Assembly: GCA_002718895.1 (NCBI GenBank)
Contig: PBGD01000007.1
Coordinates: 22,954-86,953 of the forward strand
DNA from: Flavobacteriales bacterium
GTDB lineage: Bacteria > Bacteroidota > Bacteroidia > Flavobacteriales > TMED113
Reading direction: 5' to 3'
DNA length: 64,000 nt
This document shows positions 47,434 to 55,658 of this stretch, in pieces. The notes under the pieces are model-generated. The model searched no databases. It was not told the DNA's origin and saw nothing but the letters and a program-made list of their open reading frames with translations. Both the position numbers and the translations under genes were made by a program. Position 1 is the stretch's first letter; the number at the start of each line of letters is the position of its first letter.

Positions 47434-48057
47434 TTAATTAATACAAGGAGTTCCATCTACTTTAACCATCTTTTCAATTAATTTCCTTGTTGTAATACTA
47501 TAGTTATTATTTATAACATCTGTTGTATCTATAGATACAAACTCCAAAGTGAAACTTGAATCAGTGAATTCTGTTATGTTCAATATGGGTTCTTGATCTT
47601 CTTTCATGTCTAATAAAATTGTGGTATTATTTAAGTAGTAACTACCATTAGTGAGTTTGGGATACATATCTCCAAAATAATTCGATGTATTATTATTAGA
47701 ATCTATGTGGTTTACACACCTGTCAAATGTACCATCATATTTAAATGTCAAGTGGTAAGTAAAATATAGTTCTAATCCAAAAGTCATTGGATTATTATCA
47801 AAGAATGGACTTTGATTAAATTCACTTCCTTCAGTAGTTGTAGATGTTTCAGTACCATATATAGGGTCAATTTCAATATCATCAATTATTTCTATGTCTT
47901 CTGTAGAATCTAACACCCAATGTCCCAAAATAGATTCGGGATAATCAGAAACAGGGATTTGGGTTGTTTCATCATTATTTATAGTGTCGGGATTGTCTTT
48001 TTCACATCCAATAGAAAATAATAATGTAACCACTAATAAAAAAAGATACTTATTCAT
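47434..48057 (-). CDS. Putative lipoprotein with lipocalin-like domain
   Basis: A 207-residue protein with a lipobox (LLFSIGC, Cys18), an acidic Thr-rich linker, and a body starting ILGHWVLDSTEDIE, followed by strand-rich segments such as LTFKYDGTFDRC and GSYYLNNTTILLDM. The ILGxWxL...DGTF...Y pattern is that of small lipocalin-like lipoproteins common in Bacteroidetes. No function assigned. Downstream of glmS on the same strand with 34 bases between. Confidence 0.65.
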   Translation of the reverse strand: MNKYLFLLVVTLLFSIGCEKDNPDTINNDETTQIPVSDYPESILGHWVLDSTEDIEIIDDIEIDPIYGTETSTTTEGSEFNQSPFFDNNPMTFGLELYFTYHLTFKYDGTFDRCVNHIDSNNNTSNYFGDMYPKLTNGSYYLNNTTILLDMKEDQEPILNITEFTDSSFTLEFVSIDTTDVINNNYSITTRKLIEKMVKVDGTPCIN

Positions 48058-48091
48058 AAGATTAATTTACGAAAAAAATAATGGTCGGAAA

Positions 48092-49930
48092 CTACTCCAC
48101 CGTAACAGATTTAGCTAAATTTCTTGGTTGGTCTACGTTACATCCCCTCATTTTCGCTATGTGATATGAAAATAGCTGTAGAGGGATGATGTTAATCAAA
48201 GGACTCAAATAATAATTTGTCTTTGGAACTTCAATAAAATCATCTGCAATTTTACTAATTTGATTATCACCTTCAGAAACAATTGCAATTAATTTACCAT
48301 TTCTAGCTTTTATTTCTTGAGCATTGGCGAAAATCTTTTCATAGTTTCTTCTGTTTGTAGCAATAATAATAGTTGGCATATTTTCATCTATTAAAGCAAT
48401 CGGTCCATGTTTCATTTCTGCTGCTGGATAACCTTCAGCATGAATGTATGATATTTCTTTTAACTTTAAAGCGCCTTCAAGGGCTACTGGAAAACTCACA
48501 CCCCTGCCCAAATACAATGCATTTTTTGCATTTTTATATTTTTTGGCAATTTCTTTTATATTATCACGGCATTTACTCAAAGTAAATTGCATTTTTTGAT
48601 GAATAGATTTTAGTTCGTTGGTAATTTGATTAAAATCATTTTTAGAAATATTATTTTTAATTTTTGCTAGAGCTAATGCGATTAAAATAGACACAGATAC
48701 TTGAGCAGTAAATGCTTTGGTGGAAGCGACTCCTATTTCAGGACCAGCGTGTGTAAATGTTCCTACATTAACTAGCCTTGAAATTGATGAGCCAACCACA
48801 TTACAAATCCCATATACTAATGCACCTTTCTCTTTAGCTAATTTTAAGGCTGAAAGTGTATCAGCTGTTTCTCCAGATTGAGAAAAGGCAATAACAATAT
48901 CATTTTTGTAAATAACCGGATCACGATATCGGAATTCTGAAGCATATTCAACTTCAACAGGTAATTTAGCTAAGCCTTCAATAATATATTCTGCTACTAA
49001 TCCAGCAAGCCATGAAGTGCCACATCCTACTATAATTATTCTTTTTGAATTTTTAAAATTTTCAATACTTTCATTAAATCCTCTTAATTTAATTGTTTGA
49101 GTTTCTTGTAAAATTCTCCCCCTCAATGTGTCCACAATGGATTTAGGTTGTTCATAAATTTCTTTTAACATAAAAGTTTCATAACCTCCCTTTTCAATTT
49201 CTTCCAGCTCCATTGTCAATTGTTTAATAACTGGGGATTTAATTTTTTGATCTATTGTTAAAATTGAAAGTTTATTTCTTGAAATTTCTGCTATTTCGCC
49301 ATCATCTAAATAAATAGCTTTTTTAGTATATTTCAAAAATGGTGATGGGTCTGATGCAATATAATACTCTTCTTTACCAACACCAATTACTAATGGACTT
49401 CCATTTTTAGCTATTATAATAGTTTCAGGGTCTTCATTGCTCATTACTAAAATAGAAAATGCTCCTACAACTTGAGTCAAAGTTTGCTGAATCGTTTCAG
49501 ATAAAGATAATTTTAAATCACTATGTATGTATTCAATTAAATTTATTAAAACCTCTGTGTCAGTATCTGATCTGAATTTGTAACCTTTTTGTATTAATCC
49601 TTCTTTTAGGGAATCATAATTTTCAATTATACCATTATGTACTATTGCTAATTTTTTATTCATAGAAAAATGAGGATGCGCATTTTTGTCAATTGGTTTT
49701 CCGTGCGTAGCCCATCTTGTGTGCCCCATGACGATAGAAGAAGAATCTTTTTTGTTTATTAATTCTTCTAAATCTGCAACTTTACCTTTTTTTTTTGATA
49801 TGTGTAGTTTTTTATTTTTAAAATAACATAATCCAGCTGAATCGTAACCTCTGTATTCTAATCTTTTAAGGCCTTCAATTGCAATGGGAATTCCATTTTG
49901 TTCACCTATATAACCAACGATGCCACACAT
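48092..49930 (-). CDS. glmS: Glutamine-fructose-6-phosphate aminotransferase (isomerising)
   Basis: A 612-residue GlmS, the entry step to UDP-GlcNAc. N-terminal Cys nucleophile in MCGIVGYIG, glutaminase HTRWATHGKP and HNGIIENY; SIS domains with CGTSWLAGL, SQSGETADTLSAL and STKAFTAQV; the C-terminal DQPRNLAKSVTVE is complete. Follows the DUF4270 gene by 5 bases. Confidence 0.98.
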   Translation of the reverse strand: MCGIVGYIGEQNGIPIAIEGLKRLEYRGYDSAGLCYFKNKKLHISKKKGKVADLEELINKKDSSSIVMGHTRWATHGKPIDKNAHPHFSMNKKLAIVHNGIIENYDSLKEGLIQKGYKFRSDTDTEVLINLIEYIHSDLKLSLSETIQQTLTQVVGAFSILVMSNEDPETIIIAKNGSPLVIGVGKEEYYIASDPSPFLKYTKKAIYLDDGEIAEISRNKLSILTIDQKIKSPVIKQLTMELEEIEKGGYETFMLKEIYEQPKSIVDTLRGRILQETQTIKLRGFNESIENFKNSKRIIIVGCGTSWLAGLVAEYIIEGLAKLPVEVEYASEFRYRDPVIYKNDIVIAFSQSGETADTLSALKLAKEKGALVYGICNVVGSSISRLVNVGTFTHAGPEIGVASTKAFTAQVSVSILIALALAKIKNNISKNDFNQITNELKSIHQKMQFTLSKCRDNIKEIAKKYKNAKNALYLGRGVSFPVALEGALKLKEISYIHAEGYPAAEMKHGPIALIDENMPTIIIATNRRNYEKIFANAQEIKARNGKLIAIVSEGDNQISKIADDFIEVPKTNYYLSPLINIIPLQLFSYHIAKMRGCNVDQPRNLAKSVTVE

Positions 49931-49935
49931 GTATG

Positions 49936-51111
49936 TTAAACTTTAATTAATACTAGTTTAAGACGAATTGGTTTGGAAGTTGTATTATTTATAATTATTC
50001 TTGAAGCACTAGCTCCTCTTTGATATGGATAAAGTTTAATTATTGGAGAATCACCATCAGTGATGATTTTTTGGACCTCTCTAGTGATATTAATTTCATA
50101 TGAACTAGTTTCTGTATTCAGTGTTCCTCCACTAATTTCTTCATTATTTGAATCAATAAATGAAATTTTATTAGGAATTTGCATCCCATTATTGTCATTA
50201 TAAACTTCTAAAGAGAGAAGAGCTTCATTTACTATATATCCAGAATCACTAAAGTTATTTAAAAATGAAAGATCAATTTCGCTAATGAAACCTCCCATAG
50301 ATTGTAAAAAAATTAAACTATCTATTTGCTCAAGATCACTATTATCTTCAAGTTGAAAATTATTAAGTCTAACACCGTTGATAGGAAAGTCATTTTCCTG
50401 TTCTTGCATCTCGGAATCTATATATTTTACATTAAGAACAGCATCATCACTATTTAAATTAAAATACATAACTGCACTATTGAGAGAATTTGTCTTTATA
50501 TGAAGACCTTTAAAATTGTTTTTAAATGTACTATCATTCTGAAGAAATTCGTCGGATAAATTTAGAATATTATCATAAACAAAATCGTTAGGTAATTCTA
50601 GCTCTAGATAACCACTACTTCTAACATTGCTTAATTGTTCCACGTTGTTAACACTATTCATAATTACATTTGAATTAATGGAATCATTCGAGTCAAAATC
50701 ATAGTTAATATTCTCAGTAAGATGAGAAATTTCAATTTGATATTCTGCTAGCGAATCACCATAATAACCTATATATGGCAAAGTGATTTTAGCACTTTCT
50801 ATACTATTTACATTAAAGCTCATATCATTATTAGGCAAACCAATTTCAAAACAAAAGGAAGCTTTATTTGTGCCAAAAACTGGATCTACATAGCCACCGA
50901 GAAGATTAATATCATTTGACGGGGATTGATTAATTGGCCCTTCTTGTATTGAAGAGCTTTTAATATTAATTAAAGAGTCATCTAAAATAAAAACGACATA
51001 TTCGTCATTTGCTAGTATGTTTTCCCCAATGAGACTTGTTTCATTTTCACATGAGAAAATAAGGCTTATTAATAAAAAAGGAATAAAAAAATACTTGGAA
51101 ATAGTATGCAT
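49936..51111 (-). CDS. DUF4270 family lipoprotein
   Basis: A 391-residue predicted lipoprotein (LISLIFSC, Cys21) with LIGENILA just after, then beta-rich segments GGYVDPVFGTNKASFCFEI and a late YQRGASASRIIINN; the LGSYxDPxFG-like stretch is the DUF4270 hallmark. Function unknown. In flavobacteria it commonly lies between glmS and the GT5 glycogen-synthase-like gene, as here. Confidence 0.85.
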   Translation of the reverse strand: MHTISKYFFIPFLLISLIFSCENETSLIGENILANDEYVVFILDDSLINIKSSSIQEGPINQSPSNDINLLGGYVDPVFGTNKASFCFEIGLPNNDMSFNVNSIESAKITLPYIGYYGDSLAEYQIEISHLTENINYDFDSNDSINSNVIMNSVNNVEQLSNVRSSGYLELELPNDFVYDNILNLSDEFLQNDSTFKNNFKGLHIKTNSLNSAVMYFNLNSDDAVLNVKYIDSEMQEQENDFPINGVRLNNFQLEDNSDLEQIDSLIFLQSMGGFISEIDLSFLNNFSDSGYIVNEALLSLEVYNDNNGMQIPNKISFIDSNNEEISGGTLNTETSSYEINITREVQKIITDGDSPIIKLYPYQRGASASRIIINNTTSKPIRLKLVLIKV

Positions 51112-51117
51112 ATTTAG

Positions 51118-51930
51118 TTACACTAATGCTTCAGAAAAAAAATTTTGATAAAAATGATAATACGCATTTTGTTCATTTTCTTCAGGCTGCAAAGTTGAAA
51201 TGCAATTATTATTAGCAAATTCTGTTAATTCTTTACACATATAGTTTTGTTCTAAAATAATTCCGTCAGAAAATTGACTTGCTATTAATTGCAAATTTTT
51301 ATGATTTGATTTTTTAAGTATGTTAATATCATCATGTTCAATTCCATCAAATTTTATTTTATTAATAAGCTCAGAATTTAAATTATCATCAAAATTATCT
51401 TTATAAAAAGAGGAAATGATTTTTGTGTTTTCAAAAACTTGATGGGTATTATAGATTTTTTTGAGGTATAGTGGCAGTAACGATGTAAACCATCCGTGAC
51501 AATGGATTATATCAGGACTCCATCCAAGCATCTGCAATGTTTCAAGCACACCTCTACAGAAAAACATCATTCTTTCATCATTGTCAGCTATATTTTCATG
51601 GTTTTTGTTTTTCAAGATAGCTTTTCTTTGAAAATACTCATCATTATCAATGAAGTATACTTGTAATCTGGCCTGAGGAATTGAAGCCACCTTAACAATT
51701 AGTGGTTGATCAATATCGTTAATTACAATATTCACTCCCGAAAGACGTATTACTTCGTGGAGTTGGTGTCTCCTTTCGTTTACACAGCCGTACTTCGGCA
51801 TAAATAATCTAACCTCTATATCCTTATTTTTTTTTACTTTTTTTGCTAACTCAAGAACATGCTCGGCTATGTTACTATTTTCAATATATGGAAAAACTTC
51901 CTGAGAAACTATTAGAATTCTTTTCTGCAT
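51118..51930 (-). CDS. GT5-family glycogen/starch synthase-like protein, N-terminal half only
   Basis: A 270-residue protein whose N-terminus ILIVSQEVFPY, RLFMPKYGCVNERRHQLHEV and PDIIHCHGWFTSLLPLYL match the Glyco_transf_5 domain of glycogen synthase, including the HxHxW segment. The C-terminal nucleotide-sugar-binding half of a GT-B enzyme is missing; I recall that flavobacteria carry this short form at this locus. Annotation as an active synthase is therefore uncertain. First gene of the reverse run with DUF4270 and glmS; divergent from panC with 97 bases between. Confidence 0.8.
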   Translation of the reverse strand: MQKRILIVSQEVFPYIENSNIAEHVLELAKKVKKNKDIEVRLFMPKYGCVNERRHQLHEVIRLSGVNIVINDIDQPLIVKVASIPQARLQVYFIDNDEYFQRKAILKNKNHENIADNDERMMFFCRGVLETLQMLGWSPDIIHCHGWFTSLLPLYLKKIYNTHQVFENTKIISSFYKDNFDDNLNSELINKIKFDGIEHDDINILKKSNHKNLQLIASQFSDGIILEQNYMCKELTEFANNNCISTLQPEENEQNAYYHFYQNFFSEALV

Positions 51931-51957
51931 CTACAATCTTACATTTAATTTAGTATG

Positions 51958-51965
51958 CAAATTTA
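51958..51965 (-). promoter_or_regulatory. Putative -7 element (TAAATTTG) for the GT5-DUF4270-glmS run
   Basis: TAAATTTG read on the reverse strand lies 27 bases upstream of the GT5 ATG and fits the TAnnTTTG consensus; no well-spaced TTG was seen. Confidence 0.4.
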
Positions 51966-52027
51966 ATAAAAAAATGCGTTCTTTACTAAGGAAATAACGA
52001 GCATTTTTACAATAAATTATTTTAATA

Positions 52028-52909
52028 TTGAAAATAGTTAGAAAAAAAAATATTTTAATCAATCTTATAAAAGATTATAAGATTTCAGGCAAAATTATTG
52101 GCTTTGTGCCTACTATGGGAGCATTGCACGAAGGGCATATATCGTTACTTAATGCATCAAAGCGTCAAAATTCAATAACAATTTGTTCTATATATGTTAA
52201 TCCTACTCAATTTGATAATAAAAAAGATTTATCTTTTTACCCTAAAAATGAACTAAAAGACATTCAAATTTTAAAAAGAATGAATTGTGATGTATTATTT
52301 CTACCGAATAATACAGAAATGTATCCAGACAATGTAAGATCTTTAAGTTATAACTTCACTGACTGTTTCAACATACTTGAAGGAGAAAAAAGACCTGGTC
52401 ATTTTGCAGGAGTTGTTACAATTGTGCACAAATTATTTGAATTAATTCAACCAGCAAATGCTTATTTTGGAGAAAAGGACTTTCAACAACTTTGGATAAT
52501 TAAAAAATTTATCAAATCCCATTCGTTAAATATTAAAATTAATTCATGTGTGACCATTAGAAATAAACTTGGTTTAGCATTAAGTTCTCGAAATTCAAGG
52601 TTAAGTGATTCAGAAAAACATACATCAACTTTACTTTTTCAATGCATCTATAAACTAAAGATGGCTATTGAAAATTTGCTTAACGCAAACTCAATTGAAA
52701 AAATTAATAAGTCTAAAATTTTAAATTTAAAAGCAAAAAATATTCAGCCGATAATATCTAATTCAATAATAAAATTAGATTATTGTGAGATAGTTGATAT
52801 AGAAAATTTTAGTTTTGTTACAATTTTAAATCGTAAAAAAAAATATAGGATTTTAATTGCAGCTTATGTTGGCAAAACTAGATTAATTGATAATATTTCA
52901 ATAAATTAA
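52028..52909 (+). CDS. panC: Pantothenate synthetase
   Basis: A 293-residue enzyme joining pantoate and beta-alanine. GFVPTMGALHEGHISLL (HxGH), YVNPTQFDNKKDL, RPGHFAGVVTIVHKLF, AYFGEKDFQQL and LALSSRNSRL are present. TTG start at 52028: the conserved block begins at residue 25 and there is no ATG at the right distance. Followed 4 bases later by panD. Confidence 0.96.
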   Translation: MKIVRKKNILINLIKDYKISGKIIGFVPTMGALHEGHISLLNASKRQNSITICSIYVNPTQFDNKKDLSFYPKNELKDIQILKRMNCDVLFLPNNTEMYPDNVRSLSYNFTDCFNILEGEKRPGHFAGVVTIVHKLFELIQPANAYFGEKDFQQLWIIKKFIKSHSLNIKINSCVTIRNKLGLALSSRNSRLSDSEKHTSTLLFQCIYKLKMAIENLLNANSIEKINKSKILNLKAKNIQPIISNSIIKLDYCEIVDIENFSFVTILNRKKKYRILIAAYVGKTRLIDNISIN

Positions 52910-52913
52910 TTGT

Positions 52914-53264
52914 ATGCTTATTCAAATACTAAAATCAAAAATTCATCGAGTTACTATTACACAGGCTAATGTTGATTATATTGGAAGCATTACGATTGAC
53001 CCAATACTTATGAAGGCTTCTAATTTAATTGCTGGAGAAAAGGTCCAGGTGCTTAATTTGTCAAACGGAGAAAGATTAGAAACCTATGTAATTGAGGGTG
53101 AAGAAAAGGGTCAAATTGGTATCAATGGACCCGCAGCATTAAAAATGAGTGTTGGACATGTGGTAATTATTGTTGCGTATGCTATGATGGAGAACAATCT
53201 AGCAAAAAACTTTAAGCCATCAATAATATTTCCAGACGAACACACAAACTCAATTAGTCTATGA
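52914..53264 (+). CDS. panD: Aspartate 1-decarboxylase
   Basis: A 116-residue pyruvoyl-dependent decarboxylase making beta-alanine. The Gly-Ser self-cleavage site is in YIGSITID (residues 22-29), with KIHRVTITQA before it and NGERLETYVIEGE after. Completes pantothenate synthesis with panC. Overlaps the next gene by 4 bases. Confidence 0.97.
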   Translation: MLIQILKSKIHRVTITQANVDYIGSITIDPILMKASNLIAGEKVQVLNLSNGERLETYVIEGEEKGQIGINGPAALKMSVGHVVIIVAYAMMENNLAKNFKPSIIFPDEHTNSISL

Positions 53265-54220
53265 AATTATTCTTAAAGTATCTCCAACCTATTTTTTTTT
53301 TAATTCTAGGTGCTGGATTATTAACTTGGTCTCTTAATGGTATCAATTTTAATAATTTTACTGAATCATTAATTAATATTCCATTGAAATGGGTTTTCAT
53401 ATCAATGACTCTAGGCTATCTAGCTTTCATATTTAGAGCGCTGAGATGGAAGTTGCTTATCGAATCAATAGGTTTTAGCTCAAACAACTATAATTTGGTT
53501 CACTCAATTGCTTTTGGGTATTTATTCAATTCATTTATTCCTAGAAGCGGTGAAATCATAAGATGCACTTCTTTAAATAAAGTAACCAAAATACCCACTT
53601 CTAAATTGCTAGGACACGTTGTTCTTGAAAGAATTATTGACTTTGTTATTTTATTGATCTTATTTATGGTTTCATTTGTATTTAATTACAAATATTTAAT
53701 TGGATTTTTTAATGGTATTAGCATTCCCCCTAACGTTTTCAACTATTCAATTATTTTATTACTAGTATGTTTTTTAACATATTCTTTTTTAAGAAAGTGG
53801 GTGAAATCAAATTATTTGCAAACTATAATCACCTTTATCTCTGGTATAAAACAGGGGTTTTTATCTTTAAAAAAAGTTAAAAATCAATTTCTTTTTTGGT
53901 TATATACATTTTGTATTTGGGCTTGTTATTTATTTATGACAACAATTTGTTTCATGTGTTTTTATGAAACAAGTAATTTAAATATAATGCAAGGACTGTT
54001 TGTTATGGTGGCTGGTGGATTAGGAATGGTTGTCCCCACTCCTACGGGATTAGGTTCCTATCATTATTTTGTGATTAAGGCTCTGACTAGTTTTAATGTT
54101 TCATTGGAAATCTCTCAGTATTTTGCGATTATTGTTCACACTTCTCAAGCTTTAATGATTATTGTTATGGGTGGAATTGGTATGTGGTTTTTATATATGA
54201 ACAAATCATTTAAAATATGA
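53261..54220 (+). CDS. LPG-synthase-type transmembrane protein (UPF0104/AglD-like)
   Basis: A 319-residue integral membrane protein with about eight predicted helices. RALRWKLLIES, GYLFNSFIPRSGEIIR and LGHVVLERIIDFVIL mark the lysylphosphatidylglycerol-synthase TM superfamily, without the soluble acyltransferase-like half of MprF. Function unknown, possibly lipid flipping. Overlaps panD by 4 bases and radA by 4. Confidence 0.85.
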   Translation: MKLFLKYLQPIFFLILGAGLLTWSLNGINFNNFTESLINIPLKWVFISMTLGYLAFIFRALRWKLLIESIGFSSNNYNLVHSIAFGYLFNSFIPRSGEIIRCTSLNKVTKIPTSKLLGHVVLERIIDFVILLILFMVSFVFNYKYLIGFFNGISIPPNVFNYSIILLLVCFLTYSFLRKWVKSNYLQTIITFISGIKQGFLSLKKVKNQFLFWLYTFCIWACYLFMTTICFMCFYETSNLNIMQGLFVMVAGGLGMVVPTPTGLGSYHYFVIKALTSFNVSLEISQYFAIIVHTSQALMIIVMGGIGMWFLYMNKSFKI

Positions 54221-55578
54221 CTAAGGTTTCTTTTTTTTGTCAAAGTTGTGGAAACGAAACACCAAAGTGGCATGGAAAATGTCCTGCATGTAATCAGTGG
54301 AATACTTTGAAAGAGCAAATGAAAACCAAGGTTACAAAAAAAAGAGTATTTGATTTTTCTTCATCTAGTTTACCTAAACCGGTTCAAGAAATAAATTCTA
54401 ATTGCGAAATTAAAATTGAAACCAATGATGATGAGTTAGATGTTGTTCTTGGTGGAGGAATTGTGCCTGGATCAGTAATTTTATTAGCTGGTCAACCAGG
54501 TATTGGAAAATCTACACTTTTATTACAAGTTGCCTTAAAAATAAAAACTAAAGTATTGTATGTATCCGGTGAAGAGGCGCAAACACAAATTAAAATACGT
54601 GCAAATAGAATAGGATTTGAACATTCAAATTGCCATGTTTATAGCGAAACTTCTTGTGCAAGTATTATAAATCACTGTAAAGAAAATTTTGACAATAATG
54701 CATCATATAATTTGATTGTGATTGATTCGATTCAAACTCTTTACAGTGACTTAATAGATTCTCCAATAGGTTCTGTAAACCAAATTAAACAATGTTGTGC
54801 AGAGTTAGTTAATTTTGCAAAGTCAACAAATACACCAATTATTTTAATCGGACATATTACGAAAGAAGGTCAAATTGCTGGCCCAAAAATTCTTGAGCAT
54901 ATGGTAGATGTAGTGTTAAATTTTGAGGGAGATAGAAATTTCTTTTACAGGATACTAAGAGCGCAAAAAAATAGATATGGAACCACGGACAAAGTAGGTG
55001 TTTATGAAATGAAATCAATGGGATTAGTAACTGTAAAAAATCCATCAAATATAATGTTGCAAAATAGAAGCAGCAATTTTAGTGGTACTGCTATAGCGTC
55101 TACATTTGAGGGTCAAAAAAATTTTTTAGTTGAAGTTCAATCATTAGTTAGTAGTGCAGTTTATGGAACTCCTCAAAGATCTGCTAATGGCTTTAATTTA
55201 AAAAGATTAAACATGTTACTTGCTGTTTTAGAAAAAAAGTGTGGTTTCAAGTTAGGAGCAAAAGACGTTTTTTTAAATATAGCTGGGGGGATAAAAGTAT
55301 CTGATCCTTCACTTGATTTAGCTGTAATAATTTCAATTTTATCATCAAATAATGATCTAGTAATAGATTCTTCAATTTGTTTTTGTGGTGAAGTAGGTTT
55401 GAACGGCGAGATAAGACCAGTGTCTAGAGTTGAAACTCAAATTAAAGAAGCAGAGCGCTTGGGTTTTAAGAAAATTGTAATTTCCTCACACAATTATAAC
55501 CAAAAAACCAAAAATAAAATTATAGTGATCCCTTGCGAAAAAGTTATAGATGTCTATGACTTTTTATCTAAATTGTGA
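54217..55578 (+). CDS. radA: DNA repair protein RadA
   Basis: A 453-residue RadA/Sms branch-migration ATPase. Zinc finger CQSCG ... CPACNQW at the N-terminus, Walker A GQPGIGKST, the family-specific KNRYG in RAQKNRYGTTDKVG, and a C-terminal Lon-like domain (GEVGLNGEIRPVSRVETQIKEA). Last gene of panC-panD-membrane protein-radA. Confidence 0.97.
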   Translation: MTKVSFFCQSCGNETPKWHGKCPACNQWNTLKEQMKTKVTKKRVFDFSSSSLPKPVQEINSNCEIKIETNDDELDVVLGGGIVPGSVILLAGQPGIGKSTLLLQVALKIKTKVLYVSGEEAQTQIKIRANRIGFEHSNCHVYSETSCASIINHCKENFDNNASYNLIVIDSIQTLYSDLIDSPIGSVNQIKQCCAELVNFAKSTNTPIILIGHITKEGQIAGPKILEHMVDVVLNFEGDRNFFYRILRAQKNRYGTTDKVGVYEMKSMGLVTVKNPSNIMLQNRSSNFSGTAIASTFEGQKNFLVEVQSLVSSAVYGTPQRSANGFNLKRLNMLLAVLEKKCGFKLGAKDVFLNIAGGIKVSDPSLDLAVIISILSSNNDLVIDSSICFCGEVGLNGEIRPVSRVETQIKEAERLGFKKIVISSHNYNQKTKNKIIVIPCEKVIDVYDFLSKL

Positions 55579-55628
55579 ATCTATTAGTTTTGAACAAGTT
55601 ATTGTCTTATTTCTTTACTAATTTTTAG

Positions 55629-55636
55629 TATATTTG
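55629..55636 (+). promoter_or_regulatory. Putative -7 element (TATATTTG) for the first M43 protease
   Basis: Exact TAnnTTTG 23 bases before the ATG at 55659 in an 80-base spacer. A TTG lies about 24 bases upstream of it, slightly beyond the preferred spacing. Confidence 0.45.
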
Positions 55637-55658
55637 TCTCCAAATAATTAAACTCAAC

